From contig CAWFPB010000001.1 of NCBI GenBank assembly GCA_963817755.1, positions 186,001 through 250,000 on the forward strand: a DNA stretch of 64,000 bases. The letters run 5' to 3'. The notes beneath the pieces are model-generated. The model was not told where the DNA came from. It saw only the letters and a list, made by a program, of their open reading frames with translations, and searched no databases. Both the position numbers and the translations under genes were made by a program. Below, one piece after another: positions 11,170 to 20,271 of this stretch; position 1 is the first letter of the stretch; each line of letters begins with the position of its first letter. This DNA is from Oleiagrimonas sp963817755 (GTDB lineage Bacteria > Pseudomonadota > Gammaproteobacteria > Xanthomonadales > Rhodanobacteraceae).

Positions 11170-12113
11170 GCATGATGGCTTCGCCCAGGACCGCGTCCGT
11201 CCCCGGGGTCACCCATGCAAGCCGCGACGAGTTGGTCGCGTTGCGCCGGCAACTGCCCAGGCGTCTGGCGCCCCCCATGGATCGATCACACAGCTCCCGT
11301 GCCGGGGGGCAGGAGTCGATTCTGCGTGGTCGTGGCATGGACTATCGCGAGTCGCGGGCCTATCAGCCCGGCGACGATGTGCGACGAATGGACTGGCGCT
11401 TGACCGCGCGGAGTGGACGCTTGCACACCAAGCTGTTCCAGGAAGAACGCGAGAAGCGCCTGTGGGTAGTGCTCGACACCAACGCCTCGATGCAGTTCGG
11501 CACGCGCAGGCGATTCAAGGCGGCACAGGGTGCTCGCGCGGCAGCGTTGGCGGTCTGGCTCGGGGTCGCCACGGGAATGCAGGTCGGGCTGGAAATGTAT
11601 GGAACCCGGGATGCGCATATTCGTCCCGGGCCCGGTGCCCGCGGGGCGCTGGCCGTGATCCATGCCCTGGGTGAAGCGCCAGCCGATCCGCAACAGCAGA
11701 CGCGCGAGCCATTGTCCAAGGCGTTGCAGCGCATGGCTCGTCAGGCGCGCGGCGGCAGCCAGGTCTTGATCATCAGCGACGGCGCGAGCCTGGACGAGGA
11801 CGCCGATGCCCGACTCGTGGCTCTGTCCAGGCAAGCCCATGTGCGCGTGCTGGTGGTCGCCGATGCTCTGGAAACCGAACTGGTACCACCCGGGCAGTAT
11901 CCACTGGCCTGGCAGGAAGGGGTACGCAACGTGGCCCTGCAGACACGAAGTGCACGAACGCGTTTTCGTCAGTCGCTCGGTCACGATCCAAGCCGCCTGC
12001 AGCAGCTGGCCGGTAAGCTGAGGCTGCCCTGCCGCCGGATCGATACGGCCTGCGAACCACTGGATGCGGTGGCGGCGCTGATGGGCATCGCGCTGGGAGG
12101 TCGTGGTCGATGA
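11166..12113 (+). CDS. DUF58 domain protein of the MoxR/Bat operon
   Basis: Cytoplasmic DUF58 protein, 315 aa from GTG 11166 (ATG 11172 is equally possible). The family signature YQPGDDVRRMDWRLTARSG leads into LWVVLDTNASMQFG, a VWA-like strand with a partial metal-site motif, and LIISDGASLDED later. DUF58 proteins are regular partners of MoxR ATPases and are thought to act as adaptors. Its start overlaps the moxR stop. Confidence 0.9.
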
Positions 12114-12586
12114 ACCCGGCCGGACCGAAATTGCGTGACATCCATCCTGCACCGCCTCCCTCGTGGTGGCCGCCGGCCTATGGCTGGTGGGTGGTGGCGG
12201 CCCTCGGGGTCCTGCTGGTTGTCATGCTGGTGCTGTGGGGCCGGAGGGTCCGGCGACGACGCCGACGCCTGCAGCCCCTGGAACAGGCCTTGGCGACACT
12301 TCGCGCGCACCACCATGCAGGCGGGGACGATACCCGGCTGGCGGCCGAGGTATCCCAGATGCTGCGGCGCGCGGCACGCCTGCATGATCCCGGGGCGGCA
12401 TCGCTGCACGGCCCGGCCTGGCATGAGTTCATCCGCGAACACGCCCCCGAAGGTACCGATGCAACGGTGCTGTGCACCCTGGAGCAGGTCATGTACCGCC
12501 GCCAGGGCAGCCTGGACAGTGAGGCCGTGCTGAATGCCGCGCGGAACTGGATGCAGCATGCGGTGGAGGGGGGCAAGCATGTTTGA
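12110..12586 (+). CDS. DUF4381 membrane protein
   Basis: 158 aa. The N-terminus has the family pattern LRDIHPAPPPSWWPPAYGWW, followed by one membrane span (~residues 24-42, WVVAALGVLLVVMLVLW), a basic stretch and a cytoplasmic helical domain. DUF4381 genes sit almost always between DUF58 and BatA genes, as here. It overlaps the DUF58 gene by 4 nt (ATGA) and batA by 8 nt. Confidence 0.88.
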   Translation: MNPAGPKLRDIHPAPPPSWWPPAYGWWVVAALGVLLVVMLVLWGRRVRRRRRRLQPLEQALATLRAHHHAGGDDTRLAAEVSQMLRRAARLHDPGAASLHGPAWHEFIREHAPEGTDATVLCTLEQVMYRRQGSLDSEAVLNAARNWMQHAVEGGKHV

Positions 12587-13568
12587 ATTTGCCTGGCCCT
12601 GGATGTTCCTTGTGCTGCCCCTGCCATGGCTGGTGCATGTGCTGGTGCCGCCGCGTGCGCCCGGGCGTGCCCTGCGGTTGCCTCATCGCGAGGTTCAAGT
12701 TCAGGCTCCGGGATCGTCACGGTTCGGGATTCGAACCTGGAAGAGCGTTGGGTGGACGCTGTCCTGGCTTGCCCTGGTGACCGCGGCCGCTCGGCCGCAG
12801 TGGATCGGCCCCCCGCAGCCACAGCAGCGCAGCGGCCGCGGGGTGATGTTGGCCGTGGACATGTCCGGCAGCATGTCCACGCACGACATGCAGCTGGGCG
12901 GGAACGAGGTCAGCCGTTTCGGCGCGGTGCGCGTCATCGCGGGGCAGTTCATCGATCGTCGCAAGGGCGACGAGGTCGGCCTGATCCTGTTCGGAACGCA
13001 TGCCTACCTGGTGACGCCGCTGACCTATGACCTGGACGCCGTCCGCGCGCAGTTGCGCGACGTGGCGGTGGGCCTGGCCGGGCGCAATACCGCCATCGGC
13101 GATGCCATCGGCGTGGCCGTCCGGCGATTGCGCAAGCTGCCCGGCGATGAGCGGGTACTGGTCCTGCTGACCGACGGGGTCAACAATGCCGGTGCGATCG
13201 CCCCACTGCAGGCGGCCCGCATTGCGAAGAAGGCGGGTGTGCGCATCTACACCATCGGTATCGGAAGCCACTCGTCCGCCATGCCGGGATTCCTCGGCCA
13301 GGTGTTCGGCAATGCCGGGTCGGGCCTGGACGAGCATGTCCTGAAGCAGATCGCCGACATGACCGGTGGACATTTTTACCGTGCTTCGGACTCGAGCCAA
13401 CTGGTCGGGGCCTACCGGGCCATCGATGCACTCGAGCCGACCCTGCAGGGCAATATCCAGCGGCGTCGGTTCCGGCCGCTGTATCCATGGCCATTGGGCC
13501 TGGCGATGGTATTGGCATGGATCGCATGGATGAGTGCGGCCGGGTGGCCGAGGCAGGCGCCGGCATGA
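12579..13568 (+). CDS. batA: BatA-like VWA domain membrane protein
   Basis: About 329 aa. A membrane segment at the N-terminus (FAWPWMFLVLPLPWLVHVL), a second near residue 60, a VWA domain with an intact MIDAS motif (AVDMSGSMS) plus LLTDGVNNAG, and a C-terminal span (PLGLAMVLAWIAWMSAAGW). Bat proteins form a membrane complex linked to aerotolerance and envelope stress in some bacteria; the role here is inferred from that. ATG 12579 was chosen because the upstream extension is shadow sequence and the hydrophobic N-terminus begins there. Confidence 0.9.
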   Translation: MFEFAWPWMFLVLPLPWLVHVLVPPRAPGRALRLPHREVQVQAPGSSRFGIRTWKSVGWTLSWLALVTAAARPQWIGPPQPQQRSGRGVMLAVDMSGSMSTHDMQLGGNEVSRFGAVRVIAGQFIDRRKGDEVGLILFGTHAYLVTPLTYDLDAVRAQLRDVAVGLAGRNTAIGDAIGVAVRRLRKLPGDERVLVLLTDGVNNAGAIAPLQAARIAKKAGVRIYTIGIGSHSSAMPGFLGQVFGNAGSGLDEHVLKQIADMTGGHFYRASDSSQLVGAYRAIDALEPTLQGNIQRRRFRPLYPWPLGLAMVLAWIAWMSAAGWPRQAPA

Positions 13569-15493
13569 ACGCGCTGCATGCCCTGCATTTTCTTCGCCCC
13601 GGCTGGCTGTGGTTGTTGCTGCTGTTGCCGGTGATGCCGTGGATGCTGCGGCGCACGAGTGCGCAGGGTAACCTGGCGCGACTGGTCGACGCGCGCCTGA
13701 TGCCGTTGCTGGTCGAGGGGAAAGGGCGTGGGCGACAACTCGGCCTGGCCATCGCCGTGATGCTGGCCTGGGTGCTTGCCTGCCTGGCACTTGCCGGGCC
13801 GACCTGGGCGCGAATGCCGCAGCCCGAATACGCCAGCCGCAGCGCACAGGTCATCGCGGTGTCAATGTCCCGACGCATGCTGGCGCAGGACTTGACGCCC
13901 GACCGGCTGACCCGGGTCCGTTACAAGATCCATGCCTTGCTGCAGGCCAACCGTGCCGGCCAGAACGGTCTGGTCGCCTACGCGGGCGCGGCGTTCACCG
14001 TGGCCCCGTTGACCACGGATGCCGATGCGCTGACCGAACTGGTCGATGCCCTGGCCCCCGATACCATGCCGGTGCAGGGCGACGATGCGGCGGCGGGTAT
14101 TCGCAGGGCGGAGCGACTGATCCACGGGGCCGGCCTGCACCAAGGTTCGATCGTGGTGATCGACGATCATGCCGACCAGCGTGCGCTGGCGGCGGCTCGC
14201 GAGGCAAGAGCCGCGGGCATGCGTGTTTCCGTGCTGGGCGTGGGGACCGACAAGGGCGCGCCGGTCCCGAGTGCGCAGGGCGGATTCGAGCAGGCAGACA
14301 ACGGGCGCACGCTGATGGCCAGACGCGACGATGCTTCGCTACGGGCACTGGCGGACGCCGGTGGCGGCAGTTTCGTGGCGATCACGCCCGGCCATGGGGA
14401 TATCCAGGCACTGGCCAGGCAATTGCGCCAGGGTGCGGGCGTACGCGATACCCAGCATGCGGCGACGGCCTGGCGTGACGGCGGGGCCTGGCTGCTGCTG
14501 CCGTTGTTGGTGCTGGTGGCCTTGGGCTTCCGCAAGGGAGTTTTGCTCTTCCTGCCGTGGGTGGTGTTGCCCCTCATTGCGCCGATGGCGCACGCCTCGG
14601 GTTGGACGGACGCCTGGCGGACCCGTGACCAGCAGGCCGCGCAGGCGCTGGCCGCGGGGCATCCCAAGCGCGCGCAGCAACTGGCCCGCGATCCGGCACT
14701 TCGCGGGACGGCGGCCTATCGGGCCGGAGACTACCGCGCCGCGGCACGGGCCTTCGCCCGGGCACCCGGCGCCTACAACCTGTACAACCGCGGCAATGCC
14801 CTGGCCCGCATGCATCGTTACAAGGAAGCGATCAAGGCCTACGACCGCGCGTTGAAGGCCGATCCCGGCCTGGCCGATGCCCGCATCAACCGCAAGGCCG
14901 TTCGGGATTGGCTGCACAGGCACAAGCCGCCGCCGCATCAAGGAAGTGGCGGCGCGCGCGGTAAGACCGGGGGGCAACCGGGCCAGGACAAGTCCACGTC
15001 AAATGCATCTGGTCGTCACCATGCAGATGCCGGCCACAAGGGTCCACAGCACACGAGCAGGAACGAAGGTCGGAACGGTCAGGGTGCGCAAAGGGACCGC
15101 AAGGGCCGGAACGGCGGCAATGCCGCGCAGAATCATCGGCAAGCGTCATCCGGCGGCGGTAACCGAAAACAGGACAAGTCCGGAGGCTCCGGGAATGACG
15201 ACCATGCAACCCGAGCGCAGACGAAGGCCGATCACCAGGCGCAGGCGCGTGCGCAGCAGGCACTCAAGCGCAAGCTCCAGCAGCAACTGGGAGCGCCAAA
15301 GGAGTATGCGCTTGGCCTGAAGGACAAGCATGCCGGGAAGCGCACGTCGCTGCCGCCCGACATGCAGCAGGCGTTGCAACAGGTGCCGGACGACCCGGGC
15401 GGGCTGCTGCGCAACAAGTTCATGCTCGAATACCAGCGTCGCCTGCAGCGGGGCGACGGCACGGCACAACCGGATCCGGACGGAGGACCATGA
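13565..15493 (+). CDS. batB: BatB/BatC-like fusion: VWA domain plus TPR repeat protein
   Basis: 642 aa. Two N-terminal membrane spans, a VWA domain (residues ~90-290), a further membrane region (~300-350), then TPR units (YNLYNRGNALARMHRYKEAI...) as in BatC, and a long Gly/His/Lys-rich tail (~residues 455-575) of low complexity. The MIDAS site is degenerate: the expected DxSxS reads VSMSRRM at ~98-104, lacking the metal-binding Asp. BatB and BatC are often separate genes, so this is a fusion. It overlaps batA and batD by 4 nt each. Confidence 0.88.
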   Translation: MNALHALHFLRPGWLWLLLLLPVMPWMLRRTSAQGNLARLVDARLMPLLVEGKGRGRQLGLAIAVMLAWVLACLALAGPTWARMPQPEYASRSAQVIAVSMSRRMLAQDLTPDRLTRVRYKIHALLQANRAGQNGLVAYAGAAFTVAPLTTDADALTELVDALAPDTMPVQGDDAAAGIRRAERLIHGAGLHQGSIVVIDDHADQRALAAAREARAAGMRVSVLGVGTDKGAPVPSAQGGFEQADNGRTLMARRDDASLRALADAGGGSFVAITPGHGDIQALARQLRQGAGVRDTQHAATAWRDGGAWLLLPLLVLVALGFRKGVLLFLPWVVLPLIAPMAHASGWTDAWRTRDQQAAQALAAGHPKRAQQLARDPALRGTAAYRAGDYRAAARAFARAPGAYNLYNRGNALARMHRYKEAIKAYDRALKADPGLADARINRKAVRDWLHRHKPPPHQGSGGARGKTGGQPGQDKSTSNASGRHHADAGHKGPQHTSRNEGRNGQGAQRDRKGRNGGNAAQNHRQASSGGGNRKQDKSGGSGNDDHATRAQTKADHQAQARAQQALKRKLQQQLGAPKEYALGLKDKHAGKRTSLPPDMQQALQQVPDDPGGLLRNKFMLEYQRRLQRGDGTAQPDPDGGP

Positions 15494-17274
15494 GAATGGG
15501 CATCAAGGCGCGCATCGGCCTGTGCATCGTGTTGTTCACGCTTGCCTGCTCGGCAGTGCAGGCCGCCGGTGTCACGGCGACGCTGGATCGCGATCACGTG
15601 ACACTGGGCGATACGGTCACGCTGAACCTGACCTTTCCCGGCGTCGCCAATGCCAGTACTCCCGACCTTTCTCCTTTGCACAAGGATTTCGAGGTGACCG
15701 GTCAGTCGTCGAGCTCCTCGCAGAGCTGGATCAACGGGCAGGTCAGCCGTTCCTTCACCATCCGGATCAGTCTGCGCCCGCTGCATGAAGGCACGTTGCG
15801 GATCCCGCCGCTGGATGTCGGTGGCCAGCGCACGCAGACCTTGAAGCTCCAGGTTTCCCCGCCTTCCACAAAATCGCGCGGGAAGGCCGGCGACCCGGCC
15901 TTTGTCGAGGTCAAGCTGAATGCGCACAACCCGTACGTCGGCGAGCAGGTGGCGCTGGACCTGCGTCTGTTCTATACCGCGGCCCTGACCAACGGCAACC
16001 TTCCCGATCCGGTGGTCGACGGCGCCACGGTGCGTCGCCTGGGGCGCGAGCAACGCTATCAGACGCTGCGCTCGGGGGAACGCTACTTCGTGGTGGAGCG
16101 TCATTACGCGGTGATTCCGAAACATGCGGGCCGGATCCAGATACCTCCGGTCGTGTTTCGTGGACAAGCGCTGGCGCGGGGTAACATGGGCGATTTCTTC
16201 GGCAACGTTCGCCAGGTCGGCGCCCAGTCGTCGGTCCAGACGCTCACGGTCAAGCCGCGTCCATCGACATCGGGCAAGGGAACGTGGCTCCCCGCACGCC
16301 AACTGGAACTGAACCTGAGTGGCCTGCCGGCCAGCGGGAAACTGCAGGTGGGTGAACCGGTCACGGTAACCTTGCAGGAAGGGGCGACCGGCCTGCCGGC
16401 CGGGAATCTGCCCGAGCCGACGCTGCCCCCGATTCCCGGTGCGGACATCTATCCCGATCATCCGCAGGATGTCACCCGCAACAACGGCCAGTGGATCACG
16501 GGGTCGCGTACGCGCAGTTTCGCGATCGTGCCGGACAAGACGGGCACGCTGCGTATTCCTGCAATTACATTGCGCTGGTGGAACGTGGTTTCCGATCGCG
16601 AGGAAACCGCGCGCATTCCCGCCCATGCCTTGACGGTACAGGCCTCCGGGGCGAGCGCTACGGCGCCGGCCACGTCGGCTACGGTCCCGCCAGCGGCATC
16701 GCGCGCCAGCACCATCCCGTCCCGGGCTCCTGCAAGCGCCAGGCCGTCCTCGTTGCCCCAGTCTGCCAACACGAGCAGGGGAAAGGGCAGGCCGGCGCCG
16801 TTGGCCGAACGCTCCGGTTCCGGTGCGTGGCAATGGATTGCGCTGGCCAGCGCAGGGCTCTGGTTGTTGACCGTCCTCGGGGCCGTGGCCGGATGGTTCG
16901 TGATCCGCCGCCGGCGCGCGGGCCGTGAACGGATGCAGGAAAGCGTGCGCCGAGGACACGTGCGCAGCGTGCGCAATGCGTTCCTGGCGGCCTGCCGCAA
17001 CGGGGACCTGCGCCGGACAGCACATGCCCTGCTGGACTGGGCGCGGGCCGAGCGGCCGGAAGTGAAACACCTGCAGGACCTCTGCGCACGCCTGGCGGAT
17101 ACGAACCAGCGCGATGCGATCGAGCGCCTGGAACATGCGCTCTATGCTCCCGAAGCCGCGGATGCCGTCGACGGCGATGCAATCGCACGCGCATTCCGTC
17201 CGGGCTTGGCCTGGCGTGGCGAGGACGAATGCGACGTGGATGAGGGATTGCCCCCGTTGTACCCACCGCATTGA
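15490..17274 (+). CDS. batD: BatD-like (oxygen tolerance) membrane protein
   Basis: 594 aa. N-terminal signal peptide (IGLCIVLFTLACSAVQAAG), a large periplasmic beta-sandwich region with the BatD patterns VTATLDRDHVTLGDTVTLNL and FEVTGQSSSSSQSWINGQ, a Ser/Thr/Ala/Pro-rich linker (~residues 385-430), one membrane span (~450-470, WIALASAGLWLLTVLGAVAG) and a cytoplasmic helical tail. Last gene of the moxR-bat operon; its start overlaps the batB/C stop. Confidence 0.9.
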   Translation: MRMGIKARIGLCIVLFTLACSAVQAAGVTATLDRDHVTLGDTVTLNLTFPGVANASTPDLSPLHKDFEVTGQSSSSSQSWINGQVSRSFTIRISLRPLHEGTLRIPPLDVGGQRTQTLKLQVSPPSTKSRGKAGDPAFVEVKLNAHNPYVGEQVALDLRLFYTAALTNGNLPDPVVDGATVRRLGREQRYQTLRSGERYFVVERHYAVIPKHAGRIQIPPVVFRGQALARGNMGDFFGNVRQVGAQSSVQTLTVKPRPSTSGKGTWLPARQLELNLSGLPASGKLQVGEPVTVTLQEGATGLPAGNLPEPTLPPIPGADIYPDHPQDVTRNNGQWITGSRTRSFAIVPDKTGTLRIPAITLRWWNVVSDREETARIPAHALTVQASGASATAPATSATVPPAASRASTIPSRAPASARPSSLPQSANTSRGKGRPAPLAERSGSGAWQWIALASAGLWLLTVLGAVAGWFVIRRRRAGRERMQESVRRGHVRSVRNAFLAACRNGDLRRTAHALLDWARAERPEVKHLQDLCARLADTNQRDAIERLEHALYAPEAADAVDGDAIARAFRPGLAWRGEDECDVDEGLPPLYPPH

Positions 17275-17342
17275 GCCACGGTGCCTGCCGGGTCGTCCGG
17301 GGGTAGACTGCGGGAAAACCTTGTTGACGAGGGAGTCGCCCG

Positions 17343-18656
17343 ATGTCGCAACCCGAGGCTACCCAGGTGCCGCCCCCGCGCGGCATGTCCGTCCATGCGC
17401 AGATGCTGATCGGCTTCCTGGCCGGTGCCTTTGCGGGCATGCTCTGCTACGCGCTGGCCCGCGATGCCAGCTGGTTGCACGAGTTCATCACCTACGTCAG
17501 CGAACCGGTCGGCGAACTGTTCCTGCGGCTGCTGTTCATGCTGGTGGTGCCGCTGGTGTTCTCAGCGCTGGTGCTGGGCGTGGTCGAGATCGGCGATCCC
17601 CGGTCACTGGGCCGGCTGGGGCTGAAGACCCTGCTGTGGATTCTCGGCGTGACCGCGATCGCGGTGGCCATCGGCCTGGTGCTGGTGAACGTGTTCCATC
17701 CCGGTACGGGTGTCTCGCAGGAAGCCGGTCGCAAGCTACTGGCAGAAGCCGGGCACCAGGCCAACGAGATCGCCGCACGCAGGGAGGGCATCTCGGCGCG
17801 TGAAATGCTGTTGAGCATCGTGCCGCGCAACCCGGTGAGTGCCGCCGCCAGCGGCAACCTGCTGGGCGTGATGTTCTTTTCCCTGGCATTCGGCATCGCC
17901 GCGGCCGTGGTCCGCAGCGAAGGCACGCGCACCTTCGTCGGCACCATGCAGGGCGTGTACGACATCTCCATCAAGCTGATCGAGTGGGTCATCCGCTTTG
18001 CCCCGTTCGCGGTGGCGGCACTGCTGTTCACCCTGACCGCACGCATGGGCTGGGACGTGCTGGTGCAACTGGCGCGTTACGTGGGCGTGGTCATGTTGGC
18101 GCTGGGCCTGCAGTGCTTCGTGGTGCTGCCGCTGCTGGTGAGATACCTCGGGCGCATGCCGCTGAAGCGCTTTTTCGGTGGTTCGGAAACGGCCATGGTG
18201 ACCGCCTTCTCCACTTCGTCCAGCAGCGCAACGTTGCCGACTACCCTGCGCGCGGCAGAGAAGAATCTCGGCGTGCCCACGCGAATCGGCCGTTTTGTGT
18301 GCACCCTGGGCGCCACCGCCAACATGAACGGCACGGCCCTGTACGAGGGTGTCACGGTGCTGTTCCTGGCGCAGTTCTTCGGCGTCGACCTGGGACTGGG
18401 GCAGCAGATGCTGGTGCTGGTGATCTGCGTGCTGGGCGGCGTCGGTGCGGCCGGCGTTCCCGGCGGTTCGCTGCCGGTCATCGCCATGATCCTGGGCATG
18501 TTCGGCATCCCGCCGGAAGGCATCGGCCTGGTGCTGGGCATCGACCGCCTGCTGGACATGTCGCGCACTACGCTCAACGTGACCGGCGACCTGGCCGCGT
18601 CGGTGGTGATTGCGCGCAGCGAGGCGCGTGCGCAGCACGTGGTCTCCGATGGCTAG
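17343..18656 (+). CDS. Dicarboxylate/amino acid:cation symporter (DAACS family)
   Basis: Inner-membrane secondary transporter of the GltP/DctA/SdcS fold, 437 aa with about eight spans and two re-entrant loops. The serine-rich hairpin 1 motif is TSSSSATLPTT; the substrate/Na-site motif is NMNGTALYEGV; hairpin 2 is GVGAAGVPGGSLPV. A periplasmic insert (~residues 125-165) follows the fourth span. I cannot assign glutamate versus C4-dicarboxylate specificity. Its stop overlaps the macrodomain gene stop on the other strand (CTAG). Confidence 0.93.
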   Translation: MSQPEATQVPPPRGMSVHAQMLIGFLAGAFAGMLCYALARDASWLHEFITYVSEPVGELFLRLLFMLVVPLVFSALVLGVVEIGDPRSLGRLGLKTLLWILGVTAIAVAIGLVLVNVFHPGTGVSQEAGRKLLAEAGHQANEIAARREGISAREMLLSIVPRNPVSAAASGNLLGVMFFSLAFGIAAAVVRSEGTRTFVGTMQGVYDISIKLIEWVIRFAPFAVAALLFTLTARMGWDVLVQLARYVGVVMLALGLQCFVVLPLLVRYLGRMPLKRFFGGSETAMVTAFSTSSSSATLPTTLRAAEKNLGVPTRIGRFVCTLGATANMNGTALYEGVTVLFLAQFFGVDLGLGQQMLVLVICVLGGVGAAGVPGGSLPVIAMILGMFGIPPEGIGLVLGIDRLLDMSRTTLNVTGDLAASVVIARSEARAQHVVSDG

Positions 18657-19168
18657 TCGGCCAGTGCCTCGGCCCAGGCCTGGCTGACCGCGTTGCCGAA
18701 GCTGCACAGTACGACGCGCACAGAGCACCCTTCGCCCGCCGTGCGCAGGCTGTCCACGGCCACGCGCGCGGCATCCCGGAGCGGATAGCCGTACACGCCG
18801 CAACTGATGGCGGGAAAGGCGATGCTGTCGGCGTCCTGTTGCAGCGCCAGATGCAGGCTGTTTCGATAGCACGATGCGAGCAGGGCTTCTTCGCCATCCC
18901 GGCCACCGCGCCAGACCGGGCCCACCGTATGGACGACGAAGCGCGCGGGAAGGTCGAACCCCGGTGTGATCCGGGCCTCTCCGGTCGGGCAACGGACCCC
19001 GGGACGGACTTCGGGAAGCGCGCGGCAGGCCTGCAGCAGGCGTGGGCCGGCGGCACGGTGGATGGCACCGTCCACGCCGCCGCCACCGAGCAGGGTTTCA
19101 TTGGCGGCATTGACCACGACGTCCACGGCCAGCGTGGTGATGTCCGTTTGCTTCAGGTCAAAGTCCAT
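18653..19168 (-). CDS. Macrodomain protein, O-acetyl-ADP-ribose deacetylase-like
   Basis: 171 aa single macrodomain of the YmdB/MacroD type, which hydrolyses O-acetyl-ADP-ribose and mono-ADP-ribosyl groups. Seen: VVVNAANETLLGGGGVDGAI (ADP-ribose loop with the catalytic Asn/Asp pattern), HRAAGPRLLQAC, and the second loop FPAISCGVYGYP. The start is set at MDFDLKQTDIT by family alignment; the much longer upstream open frame is antisense to marR and not credible. It is divergent from marR, with only 87 bp between. Confidence 0.93.
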   Translation of the reverse strand: MDFDLKQTDITTLAVDVVVNAANETLLGGGGVDGAIHRAAGPRLLQACRALPEVRPGVRCPTGEARITPGFDLPARFVVHTVGPVWRGGRDGEEALLASCYRNSLHLALQQDADSIAFPAISCGVYGYPLRDAARVAVDSLRTAGEGCSVRVVLCSFGNAVSQAWAEALAD

Positions 19169-19255
19169 GGCGCGAGCATAGCGCAGCCCGTCCGCGGCGA
19201 GCCTGCTTGTCGTAGACTGGTCTCGCACGTTCCGTACCCGACGCCAGTTTCGATC

Positions 19256-19738
19256 ATGAAAAAGACAAGGGACATGTCCTTCGGCTATCTCCTCAACGAT
19301 GTCACCCTGCTGTTTCGCAAGCACTTCGACAGACGTGCCACACGCTTCGGGTTGACCCGGGCGCAGTGGCGCGCGCTCAAGTGCCTGCACATGCGCCATG
19401 GCATCCGCCAGAGCGAACTGGCGGAGTATCTGGACATGGAGGCGATCGCGGTGGGCCGGGTGATCGACCGCCTGCAGGCAGCCGGATTCGTGGAGCGTCG
19501 TGCCGATCCCAATGATCGGCGTTGCTGGCGGCTGTATCCGACCGAACGTGCGCAGTCGGTCACAGACGACATGGAAGACATCGCGCGCGGTTTGCGCGAA
19601 GACGCCACCCGCAACATCGAGGTGGACGATTTGCAGGCCATGATCGACGTGCTCAACCGGGTCAAGGAGAATTTGCAGGCGCTGGATGCCGAGGCCGAGA
19701 GCGAGACGCCGACGCTGTCCGACGCGTCCCGGCACTGA
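19256..19738 (+). CDS. MarR-family transcriptional regulator
   Basis: 160 aa winged helix-turn-helix regulator. Seen: dimerisation helix (YLLNDVTLLFRKHFDRR), HTH (IRQSELAEYLDMEAIAVGRV), wing with DPNDRRCWRLYPTE, and a C-terminal dimerisation helix. The start is at MKKTRDMSFGY; the frame runs far upstream through the symporter and macrodomain genes as a shadow. The target is unknown; autoregulation and control of the divergent macrodomain gene are possible given the shared 87-bp gap. Confidence 0.92.
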   Translation: MKKTRDMSFGYLLNDVTLLFRKHFDRRATRFGLTRAQWRALKCLHMRHGIRQSELAEYLDMEAIAVGRVIDRLQAAGFVERRADPNDRRCWRLYPTERAQSVTDDMEDIARGLREDATRNIEVDDLQAMIDVLNRVKENLQALDAEAESETPTLSDASRH

Positions 19739-19791
19739 TCACCATGCACCCGCCGGCCGCTGCGGGCCGACGGGGTGCAGCGGCGCGTTGC

Positions 19792-20199
19792 TCAACGGGA
19801 AGACTTGAGCAGGTCGCGGATTTCCGTCAGCAGTTGCACGTCGGCCGGCGGCGGCGCGGGTTCGGCCGGCGCCTCTTCCTTCTTCCGCTGCATGCGGTTC
19901 ATGGCCCGGATGACCATGAATATGCTGAAGGCGACGATCAGGAAGCTGATGACGGCATTGATGAAGGTGCCGTAGTGGATAGCCACTTCGCCCTTGCCGT
20001 CCGCACCGGCCGCATGCAGGATCCATTTCATGTTCGAGAAATCGATGCCGCCGGTGATCAGTCCGACCGGCGGCATGATGACGTCGCTGACCAGCGACTT
20101 GACGATGGTGCCGAACGCACCGCCGATGACGATGCCGACGGCCATGTCCACGACATTGCCCTTGACGGCAAATTCCCTGAATTCGCTCATCATGCCCAT
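19792..20199 (-). CDS. mscL: Large-conductance mechanosensitive channel MscL
   Basis: Homopentameric inner-membrane channel that opens under extreme tension to release solutes on osmotic downshock. 135 aa. TM1 contains VVDMAVGIVIGGAFGTIVKS, the periplasmic loop is short, and TM2 contains FINAVISFLIVAFSIFMVIR. The Lys/Glu-rich cytoplasmic helix ends in LLTEIRDLLKS. An ATG two codons upstream (20205) is only one base after GGAGGG, so the ATG at 20199, seven bases from that Shine-Dalgarno, is the better start. Confidence 0.96.
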   Translation of the reverse strand: MGMMSEFREFAVKGNVVDMAVGIVIGGAFGTIVKSLVSDVIMPPVGLITGGIDFSNMKWILHAAGADGKGEVAIHYGTFINAVISFLIVAFSIFMVIRAMNRMQRKKEEAPAEPAPPPADVQLLTEIRDLLKSSR

Positions 20200-20271
20200 G
20201 TGCATCCCTCCGCTGAGATGGTGCCCCCTGCCGGATGCAATGTACCCGAATGTGCGACGCAGGGCGGCGTC

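Noticed and set aside
15232..17271. 679-codon minus-strand open frame opposite batD
   Set aside because: No domain, shadow composition, and batD on the other strand has a signal peptide, motifs and operon overlaps.
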